A program made the position numbers and the translations under genes. A stretch of 22,374 bases of DNA from Thermoflexales bacterium (GTDB lineage: Bacteria; Chloroflexota; Anaerolineae; Fen-1058). Under the pieces are notes generated by a model that was not told the DNA's origin, made no database searches, and saw nothing but the letters and a program-made list of their open reading frames with translations. The stretch spans positions 1 to 22,374 of the forward strand of contig JAFGFO010000331.1 of the NCBI GenBank assembly GCA_016931085.1. The letters run 5' to 3'. The number at the start of each line of letters is the position of its first letter. Position 1 is the stretch's first letter. This document shows, piece after piece, positions 16,107 through 22,374 of the stretch.

Positions 16107-16907
16107 TTATTTCTTATCCATCTGCCGCAGGATCAAATGCGCGTACAGCCCGGCCCCAAAGCCGTTGTCGATGTTGACCACGGCCACGCCGGGGGCGCAC
16201 GAGTTGAGCATGGCCAGCAGCGGGGCCAGGCCACCAAAATGAGCGCCGTAGCCGACGCTGGTCGGCACGCCGATCACCGGGCAGGCCACCAGCCCGCCGA
16301 TGACGCTGGTCAGCGCCCCTTCCATGCCGGCCACGCTGACGACGGCGCTGGCGCCGAACAGCCGCTCGCGCTGGTCCAGCAAGCGGTGGATGCCGGCCAC
16401 GCCCACGTCGTAGGCCCGTTCTGCCCGGCTGCCCATGAACTCGGCCGTCTGGGCCGCTTCTTCGGCCACCGGCAGGTCGGAGGTGCCGGCGGCGGCCACC
16501 AATACGTACGGCGCGTCGGCAGAGGGAGCGGGCAGTTCCGTGCGCGCCAGGCTCAGCAGGCGCGAGACCGGGTCGTAACGCGCTTCGGGCAGGCGGGACT
16601 GGACCATCCGGGCCGTCTCGGCCGAAGCGCGTGTGCCCAACACCCGCCCGTGGTGGCTTGCCAGCCGCTCCATGATGCCGATCACCTGCTCGGGCGTTTT
16701 GCCCTGGCAAAAGACGACCTCCGCCAGCCCTTGTCGCAGCGGGCGGTGCAGGTCCAGCCGAGCATAGCCCACGCCGTTTTCCGCCTGCACGTCTTCGTAA
16801 GGCAAATGACGCAGGCGCTCCAGCGCGTGCTCTACGCTGGCCCGCCCAGCCTGCACGTCAAGCAGCAATTGTTCAAGCTTTTCGGTGTCTATAAGCTCGC
16901 TCCTCAA
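16107..16907 (-). CDS. larB: LarB, nickel-pincer cofactor carboxylase/hydrolase
   Basis: A PurE-like enzyme that carboxylates nicotinic acid adenine dinucleotide and cleaves it to pyridinium-3,5-biscarboxylic acid mononucleotide, the first step of NPN cofactor synthesis. Family motifs are LRQGLAEVVFCQGKTPEQ (57-74), AGTSDLPVAEEA (140-151), GMEGALTSVIGGLV (194-207), VPTSVGYGAHFGGLAPLL and MLNSCAPG with C237, the likely counterpart of the catalytic Cys221 of L. plantarum LarB. The length of 261-266 residues is normal. The start is uncertain. TTG 16907 is the only standard start near the expected N-terminus but has no ribosome site. A perfect AGGAG (16904-16900) instead points, at 7-nt spacing, to ATA at 16892, giving 261 residues. 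TTG also coincides with the first base pair of the inverted repeat shared with larE. Confidence 0.9.
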   Translation of the reverse strand: MRSELIDTEKLEQLLLDVQAGRASVEHALERLRHLPYEDVQAENGVGYARLDLHRPLRQGLAEVVFCQGKTPEQVIGIMERLASHHGRVLGTRASAETARMVQSRLPEARYDPVSRLLSLARTELPAPSADAPYVLVAAAGTSDLPVAEEAAQTAEFMGSRAERAYDVGVAGIHRLLDQRERLFGASAVVSVAGMEGALTSVIGGLVACPVIGVPTSVGYGAHFGGLAPLLAMLNSCAPGVAVVNIDNGFGAGLYAHLILRQMDKK

Positions 16908-16956
16908 GACCCTAAGGGTTTTCCCGCGATCCGAAGGATCGCTACCCTTAGGGTCT
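16907..16956. repeat. Nested inverted repeat spanning the larE end and larB start
   Basis: Perfect 13-bp arms AGACCCTAAGGGT (16907-16919) and ACCCTTAGGGTCT (16944-16956) enclose a second perfect 7-bp stem (16926-16932 with 16936-16942, loop GAA). Each outer arm is itself an 11-bp near-palindrome around a central A. The right arm contains the larE stop codon (16948-16950), and the left arm abuts the putative TTG start of larB. It may be an inserted repeat element or an RNA structure coordinating the two genes. Confidence 0.75.
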
Positions 16957-17751
16957 AGTCAACATCTCGTTCATGCTCCCCGAGCGAAAGCCGGCCAGGT
17001 CGAGCGCCACGTAGGTATAGCCCAAGCCTTTGAGCTGCTCGACGATCCGCTCCCGCTGCGCCAGCGCGGCCTCCAGGTCGGCCGCCTCCAGCTCGATGCG
17101 GGCAAGCTGTCCGTGGTGGCGCACGCGCAATTGCCGAAAGCCCAACTGCCCGAGCACTTGCTCGGCCCGCTCGATCTGCGCCAACGCCTGGGCCGTGATG
17201 GGGTCGCCATACGGGACGCGCGAGGCCAGGCAGGCCGAGGCCGGCTTGTCCCAGTTGGGCAGGCCCAACTGGCGTGCCAACTGGCGGATTTCAGCTTTGC
17301 CCAGGCCCGCTTCTTGCAGCGGGCTGCGCACGCCAAGCTCGCCGGCCGCCTGCTGGCCGGGGCGAAAATCGTCCACGTCGTCGGCATTGGCGCCGTCCAC
17401 CACCCAGCCGTAGCCCTCGCGGCGGGCAAACTCCACCAACTGGCCAAAACGGATGCTTTTGCAGACATAGCAGCGTTGGGGCGTATTGGCCATGTAGCGC
17501 GGGTCCTCCGTCTCGCGGCTTTCGACCCATGCGTGGCGGGTGCCGATGGCGCGCGCCACCGCTTCCGCCTCGGCTCGCTCGTGAGCCGGCATGCTGGGTG
17601 AGACGGCTGTCAGTGCCAATACCCGCTCGCCCAGGCAGTCAAAGGCCACCTTGAGCAGCAAGCTGCTGTCGGTGCCGCCAGAGTAGGCCACGACGACGCT
17701 TCCCAGGCTGAACAGATTGCTCTTTAAACTCTCTAATTTGTCCACCTGCAA
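16948..17751 (-). CDS. larE: LarE, nickel-pincer cofactor sulfur transferase
   Basis: A 267-residue ATP-pyrophosphatase-family enzyme that adenylates and thiolates the two carboxylates of pyridinium biscarboxylic mononucleotide. The PP-loop is VVAYSGGTDSSLLLKVA (20-36). Other family segments are VVDGANADDVDDFRPG (117-132) and DKPASACLASRVPYGD (168-183). Three cysteines are placed as in multi-Cys LarE proteins: C94 and C97 (RCYVCK) and C174, which matches the position of the sacrificial C176 of L. plantarum LarE. The start could be TTG 17751 or GTG 17745; the GTG has TAGGG 6 nt upstream. Both lie inside a heptad repeat, so the first residues (MQVD) are repeat-encoded. The final Arg-Pro-stop is encoded by the inverted repeat at 16907-16956. 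Confidence 0.93.
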   Translation of the reverse strand: MQVDKLESLKSNLFSLGSVVVAYSGGTDSSLLLKVAFDCLGERVLALTAVSPSMPAHERAEAEAVARAIGTRHAWVESRETEDPRYMANTPQRCYVCKSIRFGQLVEFARREGYGWVVDGANADDVDDFRPGQQAAGELGVRSPLQEAGLGKAEIRQLARQLGLPNWDKPASACLASRVPYGDPITAQALAQIERAEQVLGQLGFRQLRVRHHGQLARIELEAADLEAALAQRERIVEQLKGLGYTYVALDLAGFRSGSMNEMLTRP

Positions 17752-17799
17752 CCCTAAACCTGCAACTTGGTATCTGCCACCTGCAACCTGAAACCCATT
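17744..17799. repeat. Heptad repeat array, consensus ACCTGMA, eight units
   Basis: Eight successive 7-mers, each beginning with A: ACCTGCA, ACCCTAA, ACCTGCA, ACTTGGT, ATCTGCC, ACCTGCA, ACCTGAA, ACCCATT. Three copies of ACCTGCA are exact and spaced 14 and 21 bp. The array fills the whole gap between the SH3 gene stop (17798-17800) and larE and includes the first larE codons. On the minus strand the consensus reads TTGCAGG or TTTCAGG. Confidence 0.8.
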
Positions 17800-18766
17800 A
17801 CGGCGCCCAGGCGAGCGGCTCCAGGTAGGTCACCCCCCCGGCGCCGGCGGCCGACCAGCCCACCAGCCCCGCCCCGTCGTCGATCTTCCACCAGGTGAGA
17901 TCGTTGGCCTCGACCGGCCCGTCCACGATCTTGACCTGTGCATCTTTTTGCAGCTTGCCCACTAGCTCGCCGCCTATGCCGGCCGTGGCGCGCACGTTGA
18001 GTGGAGATCCCTCGGGTGGCGTGACCTTGGCCTGCACGCCCACTTCCAACGCCGTGGGCGGCGGCCTGACCGGCGTTTCGGTCGCAAGCGGGAGCGCCGG
18101 TGTAGAGGTGGCCGGCAGGGGGGTATGCGTGGGGGGCAGCGTGGGTGAGGGGGGCAGCGTCGCCGTTGCCGGTGCTTGGGTCGGTGTCGCCGTCGGACTT
18201 GGCGTGAGTGTGGCGAATTGAAATGGCCCCAGGCTGGCCATGTTCTTGCTCGCAGTCAGATACGAGCCGGTGCAGGCCAGGATGAGGAGGATGGCGACGC
18301 CGCCGGCCGCGATCGCGTGCCAGCCGGACAGAGACGACAGGCTCCATCTGGCCCCGCGCCGGATAAATGGCGGCGGTTCGGCACTGTCCGAAGCAAGCGC
18401 CGCCGGCTGTGGCACGGCTACTCTGACAGTGGCCTCCTCGACCGGCGCGGGCGGCAGGATGGGCACAGTCGGCTGCGTTTCAGAGATGGGCGCGACGTCG
18501 ACGCGGACGGTGGGTTGGGTGTCTGGAGCATCGACCGGCGTCGATGGGAGTTCCGCACCTTGCCCTGCTTCCAGCGTTCCCTCTGCTTGTGGGATGCCCG
18601 GAGGGTAGGGCTCGGAGGCCAGGCAGGGACCCGCCCAAGCCTCCATTTTGACCGTCTCGTCTAGAACTGTCCCCGCCTGTGGCGGCGCGCTCTCTGGATC
18701 ACCTGCCTCCGGCGTCAAAGCGCTCACCTCGATCGTTTCGTCTGTGGAAGAGTTGTCGCTTGCCAT
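17798..18766 (-). CDS. Membrane-anchored SH3b-domain protein with Thr/Pro-rich linker
   Basis: A 322-residue type II membrane protein. An acidic, Pro-rich cytoplasmic region (1-140) is followed by a basic edge (FIRRGAR), one membrane helix (about 149-171), a Thr/Pro-rich extracytoplasmic stalk (186-240) and a bacterial SH3 domain (about 243-318; SPLNVRATAGIGGELVGKL, WWKI and VGWSAAGAGGVTYL). SH3b domains usually bind cell-wall or surface ligands; the specific role is unknown. The N-terminal region carries two related QPTV segments (QPTVRVDV, QPTVPILP), perhaps a protein-docking segment. ATG 18766 has AGGAGAAGG a few bases upstream. The TAA stop overlaps the end of the heptad array leading into larE. 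It lies in the same run as the solenoid and zinc-binding genes. Confidence 0.85.
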   Translation of the reverse strand: MASDNSSTDETIEVSALTPEAGDPESAPPQAGTVLDETVKMEAWAGPCLASEPYPPGIPQAEGTLEAGQGAELPSTPVDAPDTQPTVRVDVAPISETQPTVPILPPAPVEEATVRVAVPQPAALASDSAEPPPFIRRGARWSLSSLSGWHAIAAGGVAILLILACTGSYLTASKNMASLGPFQFATLTPSPTATPTQAPATATLPPSPTLPPTHTPLPATSTPALPLATETPVRPPPTALEVGVQAKVTPPEGSPLNVRATAGIGGELVGKLQKDAQVKIVDGPVEANDLTWWKIDDGAGLVGWSAAGAGGVTYLEPLAWAP

Positions 18767-18789
18767 GCCCTTCTCCTCGCTGCGTTCGC

Positions 18790-18831
18790 ATTACGTTTTA
18801 CGGATTACGTTTTACGGATTACGTTTTACGT
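18790..18831. repeat. Heptad repeat array, WTTACGK, six units
   Basis: The units ATTACGT and TTTACGG alternate three times (last unit TTTACGT), which can equally be read as a 14-bp unit repeated 2.9 times. The array fills most of the 45-bp spacer between the solenoid and SH3 genes and runs 17 bp into the solenoid gene, where it encodes the last residues (VKRNP) and the TAA stop (18812-18814). Confidence 0.85.
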
Positions 18832-19408
18832 TTCGGCTCAACAGCCACACGATGGCGGCTGCTGTGCCAAAGGCGACCCCAAAGGCGGCCGCCGCGGCCG
18901 GGCCGAAGACCGGCTTCACGTCGCCCTCGACGTGTTGGGCGGCTAAAAAGACCACCGCAGAGTTGTCGAGCTTGACGCTCTGAGCGACGACCGCCGCCAG
19001 GGCGGACTGCTCGGCCTTCACGTCGCTGCGTGCAACCAGCACCTGCACGGCGCTCTGGTCCAGCGTGACCTTGTCAGCCAGCGCCACGCCAACGCCGCCG
19101 CCCGCCCCCATCGTGAGCGTGTCCGTTTGGACCATGCCGGCGACACCCTGGGAGATCGAGACAGATTCGGCCTGGACCCGCACCGCGCCGCCCTGGCGGA
19201 TTTGGACCTCTGTCGCTTCCACGGTCTGTACGCCGCCGAGCTTGACGGTAGCCTGGGTGGCGTGAATCGCGCGCGCCCCAGATTGTGCCAGGTTCACCGT
19301 ATTGCCGTAAACGTCACGCACCTGGGTGCGTCTCAAACTGACGTCCTGACTTGAAACATCGCCTTGTTTCAAATCTGCTTGCCGCCCAATCGATTGAGAT
19401 TCTTCCAT
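18812..19408 (-). CDS. Tail-anchored beta-solenoid-like protein of unknown family
   Basis: A 198-residue protein I do not recognise. After a polar start (1-50) come about seven degenerate 15-16-residue units (51-163) of the form V-x-[LI]-x-Q-[GS]-x-[VA]-x-x-V-x-A, for example TEVQIRQGGAVRVQA and DKVTLDQSAVQVLVA. The regular small/hydrophobic alternation suggests a short beta-solenoid of the bactofilin or pentapeptide kind, but it matches neither family. One C-terminal membrane helix (about 168-190) followed by a basic end (SRNVKRNP) makes it a tail-anchored protein with the solenoid in the cytoplasm. ATG 19408 is chosen for GGAGG at 7-nt spacing; longer in-frame starts overlap the zinc-protein gene. 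There is no cysteine. The last codons and stop lie in a heptad repeat. Confidence 0.8.
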   Translation of the reverse strand: MEESQSIGRQADLKQGDVSSQDVSLRRTQVRDVYGNTVNLAQSGARAIHATQATVKLGGVQTVEATEVQIRQGGAVRVQAESVSISQGVAGMVQTDTLTMGAGGGVGVALADKVTLDQSAVQVLVARSDVKAEQSALAAVVAQSVKLDNSAVVFLAAQHVEGDVKPVFGPAAAAAFGVAFGTAAAIVWLLSRNVKRNP

Positions 19409-19419
19409 TCGTATGCCTC

Positions 19420-19440
19420 CTTGAAACCTTAAACCTGAAA
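19420..19440. repeat. Heptad repeat, CYTKAAA, three units
   Basis: CTTGAAA, CCTTAAA and CCTGAAA are successive 7-mers filling the gap between the zinc-protein stop (19444-19446) and the ribosome site of the solenoid gene (GGAGG at 19416-19420, minus strand). On the minus strand the units TTTCAGG and TTTAAGG resemble those of the array at 17744-17799, so these two may be one repeat family. Confidence 0.6.
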
Positions 19441-19443
19441 CCC

Positions 19444-19656
19444 TCATTCCAGTCCTTCTATCTTGACCGGATCTTCCTTTGGCTGGCATATGCCGCAATA
19501 CAGTGTATCTCCCACGACCAGGGCCCGGTACTCGCCTTTTTGAGTGCGATACAGGTCGGTGATGTGGGGCATAGACTGGGCATGCTCGCGGCACAGCCCC
19601 CGGCCGCAAAAGCGGCACGTCCCGTGTGCAGGTCTATCGCAGTGCCAACAGTTCAT
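19444..19656 (-). CDS. Small zinc-binding protein with a B-box-like Cys/His pattern
   Basis: A 70-residue cytoplasmic protein with metal-binding spacing: CWHC (3-6), CRFC (14-17), C22 and H25 (LCREH), and a late CGIC (54-57). The order C-x2-C, C-x2-C, C-x2-H, C-x2-C can bind one or two zinc ions in a B-box or treble-clef fold. The central part (YRTQKGEYRALVVGDTLYC) is beta-rich. No enzymatic motif is present. ATG 19656 has GAGGA about 6 nt upstream. It overlaps no real gene and sits 52 bp after the M50/cNMP gene and 35 bp before the solenoid gene. Function unknown; an adaptor or regulatory role is a guess. Confidence 0.8.
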   Translation of the reverse strand: MNCWHCDRPAHGTCRFCGRGLCREHAQSMPHITDLYRTQKGEYRALVVGDTLYCGICQPKEDPVKIEGLE

Positions 19657-19687
19657 AATATCCTCGTTACTGATTTGCCGATTGGCC

Positions 19688-19702
19688 CCGACCGAAGGTC
19701 GG
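19688..19702. other. Small hairpin after the M50/cNMP gene
   Basis: CCGACC and GGTCGG form a 6-bp stem with a GAA loop, 6 bp after the stop of the large membrane gene on the minus strand. It has no T tract, so it is a weak terminator at best. It shares the 13-mer CCCCGACCGAAGG with the repeat inside larC. Confidence 0.4.
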
Positions 19703-19708
19703 CGCTTG

Positions 19709-22374
19709 CTATCCCATGACCCCCGCCAGGCTCAACTTGCGCCGGGTGTCGATGACGCGCCCGGAGGACACTTGCTCGACGTAATGCGTCATGTGCATGC
19801 TCGATCCCACCATGGTGTCGAAGGCATGCTCGTCTAGCGTCAGCAAAGTCGTCGGGGCGATGGCGCGGCAGGTGGCCGAGTAGGGGATGTCGGCGTACAG
19901 GGCGCTTTCGCCGAAATGTTCGCCCGGACCCAACTGGGCTACGATGCGCTCCTGGCCTTCTGGATCGGTCACGCTGATCTGTACCTGGCCGCTGGCGATG
20001 ATGTAAAAGTGGTGGCGTTCTTCGCCCTGGCGGATGATCAACTCGCCGGCTTTGGCCTCGCGCTGGCCTGCCTGGTGCGTTAGGCCATCCAGTTGCTGAG
20101 GTCCCATGCTGGCAAACAGGGGCATACGCCCCAGCAGTTGCCGGATGGCCAGCAATTGGCCTACTTCTGTGGCCAACTTGAGGCCGGCGCGCCGGAGCTG
20201 CTCGCATTCCGCCATGGTCAGAAACAAGATGTCCGTCGCCACGGCCGTGCGGTACGTTCCGGTGTACGCGCCGCCGCCCATAAAGGCCTCGCTTCCCAGG
20301 CTCGCCCCACGCCGCATGACGCCGGCCAACTGGGGCGACGTCTTGGCCTCGCCGGGCTTGATCCATTTTTCCACCGCGCCGGATTGCACGATGACAAAAC
20401 GCGTGACGCGGCTGCCTTGCTGCCCCAGCAGCACGCCGGCCGGCAGGTGCTCGCTCTTGATGGCGGCCAGGATCAGCGCCAGCGAGCGGTTGTTGCACGA
20501 GCTCAGCAGCGGCACCTGCTGCAGGAGATGATAGCGTTGGCTGCGCACGGCGTCAAATTTACCGGCAATCGTACCTCCCCACGGGCTACCGGCCAGAACG
20601 TACTGCCCCAAGGTCTCTCGCTCCGGCCAGGGCAGGCTGTCGTAGGCCGCTTGCGTGGCGCGCTCGACAAAGGCCGTGCCTCCCCAATTGTCCATGAGGT
20701 CAATCGTGCGCCCCAGCACGTCACGGTAACGGTCGGCTTGTTCCACGATCGTGATCTTGGCCAGGTCCAGCTCGTCGTTGATGCGCCCGCTGTTCACTTC
20801 CACATCCCAATCGGCTGCCACAGCGATCACGTCCATATCGTCGTCCAGGGCCTTGGCGCGCCGCGCCCCGTAGGTGGCCCGAAAGGTGTCGAACAATGTG
20901 GCGAAAAAGCGCGCAAAGGCCAGCCGCAAGCGCTCCTGGTCCGAGAGCAGGAGATCCTCGCTCCAGTGGGATGGAGCCGGCCTCAGCCGCAGCCCGGCTA
21001 GTAGATAGCCTGCACTTCCCAACGCCCACAGCCCGGCCACCAGCAGGCTCAGCCACAGGTCGCCGTCTTGCATGAGCGGCCAGGCCGGCCATAGGCGCGC
21101 CAGGCACAAGGCGCCATTGAGGCCCGCCGCCGCCACCAATGCCAGCCACGGCAGTAAGAAGCGGGTGCCTGTGTACGTGAGCAAGGTGGGGATGATGGTC
21201 GCCAGGTAGACCAGCGTCAAGTAGGGGCCGCCGGCGGCCAGCACGACGACGGGCAGCGACTGCCCCACTGTCCAACGCGCTGCCGGGATGACCGTGACAA
21301 AGCCCAGCGCCAGGAGGGCGATGATGGCCAGGCGCTCGTGTCGGCGGCTGTGGCGCAAGTCGACCTCCAGCATGGACTGAAAGCCGGCCACTAGCAGCGG
21401 CAGAGCGGCCAGTTGTTCCAGGCCGAGCATCACGCTCGCGTGCGATGCACCTCCCAGGTGCGTTGCACGTGACAGATACATAGCACCTGCACGTACCAGC
21501 GCGCCGCCGGCGGCCAGCAGCGCCGAAAACGCCAGCGCCCAGAAAGTGGCCTGGATGCGCGAGCCGGCGTGCTGCTGGGCCACCTTGATCAATGCTCCCA
21601 CAGCCAGGCTTAACAACAAGACCGGCGTCACCCCCGCGTACCATTTCCAGCTCAGCGTGCCCATAAAGGCTGGCGCCAGCACGAGCAGCGCCAGGGAGGC
21701 GGCCAACACGCCGCTCACGTTGCGCTCGCTCTCGAAAAATCGCCGTTTTTCCAATTGGCTGACCAGTCCGCGCCCAAGGCTCCAGGCGCTGATCCCGGCC
21801 ACCAGTGCGGCCGGCACGATCACGCCCACGCCAAACACCACCGCCGCCAGCTTGGACGGCCAATCCGGCCGCTGCCACAGCTCGACCAGCAGGCGCGAAA
21901 AGCGCGTTTGCCAAAAGTAGGCCGCCACAACCAGGGTGTAGAGGGTGTAGCCGGCTGCCAACGCTCCAAAAGCTGTAAAAATGGTCTCCTCGCGATTAAA
22001 GAGCGGGGGAGATTTAGGTGTGATCCCAGGCAAGCTGGTGCTGCTGGCAAAGGCGCTTTTCAGCTTGGTCCACAGCTCGCTGCGAATGAAGGCAAAGGAG
22101 CGCTCGCGCAAATTGGGCATGCCCAGCCAGTCGATCAGGATAAAGTAACCGTCCAGCTCCAACAGCGGGTTCAGATTGACCAGCGCACCCAGGTAGCACA
22201 AGAAGGCTGCCTTGAACGCCAGGTGAGCGAGCAGACCGCCCGGCAGCAGCCAGGCCATCAGGCCGCATATCCCCCCCACGATCAGGCTGGAATACGGCCC
22301 GGCCCAGGTCACGGCGATGCGGCGCAGCTTGGGTTCCATCCAGATGTCCATCGTGTCCACAAAAAAGGCCGGGA
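19709..22374 (-). CDS. M50-like polytopic membrane protein with two cyclic-nucleotide-binding domains (partial)
   Basis: The 5' end lies beyond the right edge. At least 887 residues are visible, and the frame stays open through the edge (PAFFVDTMDIWMEP). Numbering from the GTG at 22360, the first part resembles the 'peptide zinc metalloprotease' M50 group: AGPYSSLIVGG (20-30) and NLNPLLELDGYF (62-73), with D70 as the likely third metal ligand. The HExxH motif would be upstream, outside the window. About ten further membrane helices extend to about 465. A soluble linker follows, then cNMP-binding domain 1 (616-745, degenerate: LGSEAFMGGGAYTGTYRTAV) and domain 2 (746-870, with the binding cassette FGESALYADIPYSATCRA). 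Domain 2 should bind cAMP or cGMP, making this a candidate nucleotide-gated membrane protease or transporter. Whether it is proteolytic cannot be judged without the N-terminus. Confidence 0.85.
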   Translation of the reverse strand, partial: PAFFVDTMDIWMEPKLRRIAVTWAGPYSSLIVGGICGLMAWLLPGGLLAHLAFKAAFLCYLGALVNLNPLLELDGYFILIDWLGMPNLRERSFAFIRSELWTKLKSAFASSTSLPGITPKSPPLFNREETIFTAFGALAAGYTLYTLVVAAYFWQTRFSRLLVELWQRPDWPSKLAAVVFGVGVIVPAALVAGISAWSLGRGLVSQLEKRRFFESERNVSGVLAASLALLVLAPAFMGTLSWKWYAGVTPVLLLSLAVGALIKVAQQHAGSRIQATFWALAFSALLAAGGALVRAGAMYLSRATHLGGASHASVMLGLEQLAALPLLVAGFQSMLEVDLRHSRRHERLAIIALLALGFVTVIPAARWTVGQSLPVVVLAAGGPYLTLVYLATIIPTLLTYTGTRFLLPWLALVAAAGLNGALCLARLWPAWPLMQDGDLWLSLLVAGLWALGSAGYLLAGLRLRPAPSHWSEDLLLSDQERLRLAFARFFATLFDTFRATYGARRAKALDDDMDVIAVAADWDVEVNSGRINDELDLAKITIVEQADRYRDVLGRTIDLMDNWGGTAFVERATQAAYDSLPWPERETLGQYVLAGSPWGGTIAGKFDAVRSQRYHLLQQVPLLSSCNNRSLALILAAIKSEHLPAGVLLGQQGSRVTRFVIVQSGAVEKWIKPGEAKTSPQLAGVMRRGASLGSEAFMGGGAYTGTYRTAVATDILFLTMAECEQLRRAGLKLATEVGQLLAIRQLLGRMPLFASMGPQQLDGLTHQAGQREAKAGELIIRQGEERHHFYIIASGQVQISVTDPEGQERIVAQLGPGEHFGESALYADIPYSATCRAIAPTTLLTLDEHAFDTMVGSSMHMTHYVEQVSSGRVIDTRRKLSLAGVMG

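Noticed and set aside
19409..19618. N-terminal extension of the solenoid gene to 19618
   Set aside because: The extra 70 residues are Arg/Gly/Pro-rich and lie over the zinc-protein gene in another frame, and ATG 19408 has a well-placed GGAGG.
21441..21495. Repeated GCACCT/GCACGT words, including the GCACCT-CCC-AGGTGC hairpin, inside the M50/cNMP gene
   Set aside because: A 7-bp phase could be imposed but no consensus unit holds, and the region encodes plausible membrane-protein sequence; too weak to call a heptad array.

Overview
The window looks like a dense, GC-rich bacterial chromosome segment. Nearly all of it is coding and no spacer exceeds about 120 bp. I infer Chloroflexota, probably Anaerolineae-like. 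The reasons are a giant secreted parallel beta-helix protein ending in a short VYLPLVLR-type tail, Thr/Pro-rich extracytoplasmic linkers, non-pyrrolysine MttB paralogues, and unlinked larB/larC/larE genes. This is inference from style and gene content; no marker gene is present. No tRNA, rRNA, transposase or CRISPR was seen.

Plus-strand half (120-12940). A receiver-receiver-GAF-PAS class III adenylate cyclase is followed by a soluble PAS-PAS histidine kinase; together they look like a signal-to-cAMP circuit. Next is a one-carbon methyltransferase operon: a corrinoid protein (MttC/MtbC type) and two different MttB-superfamily methyltransferases, neither with an in-frame amber (pyrrolysine) codon. 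After a 10-bp-stem hairpin comes a 1684-residue secreted beta-helix protein. It is an internal duplication of a helix plus DUF11-like domain module, and each half changes coil length from 26 to 23 residues. The second half carries a 72-residue non-repeat insertion.

Minus-strand half (22374-12937). Read in transcription order, this holds: the C-terminal part of an M50-like membrane protein with two cyclic-nucleotide-binding domains (5' end beyond the window), a small Cys/His zinc-binding protein, a tail-anchored beta-solenoid-like protein of unknown family, a membrane-anchored SH3b protein, the three nickel-pincer-cofactor genes larE, larB and larC, and an MsbA-type ABC exporter. Its stop codon shares a CTAG palindrome with the stop of the convergent beta-helix gene. 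Spacing suggests one or two long transcripts.

The most unusual signal is in the spacers. Five or more of them hold short degenerate tandem arrays with a strict 7-bp period, such as WTTACGK, ACCTGMA and NNRATYC. Others hold nested inverted repeats. Several of these elements run into the neighbouring genes and supply their start or stop codons (mttB1 stop, SH3 gene stop, larE start and stop, solenoid gene stop). They resemble in style the heptanucleotide STRR repeats described in cyanobacteria, but with several unrelated unit sequences.
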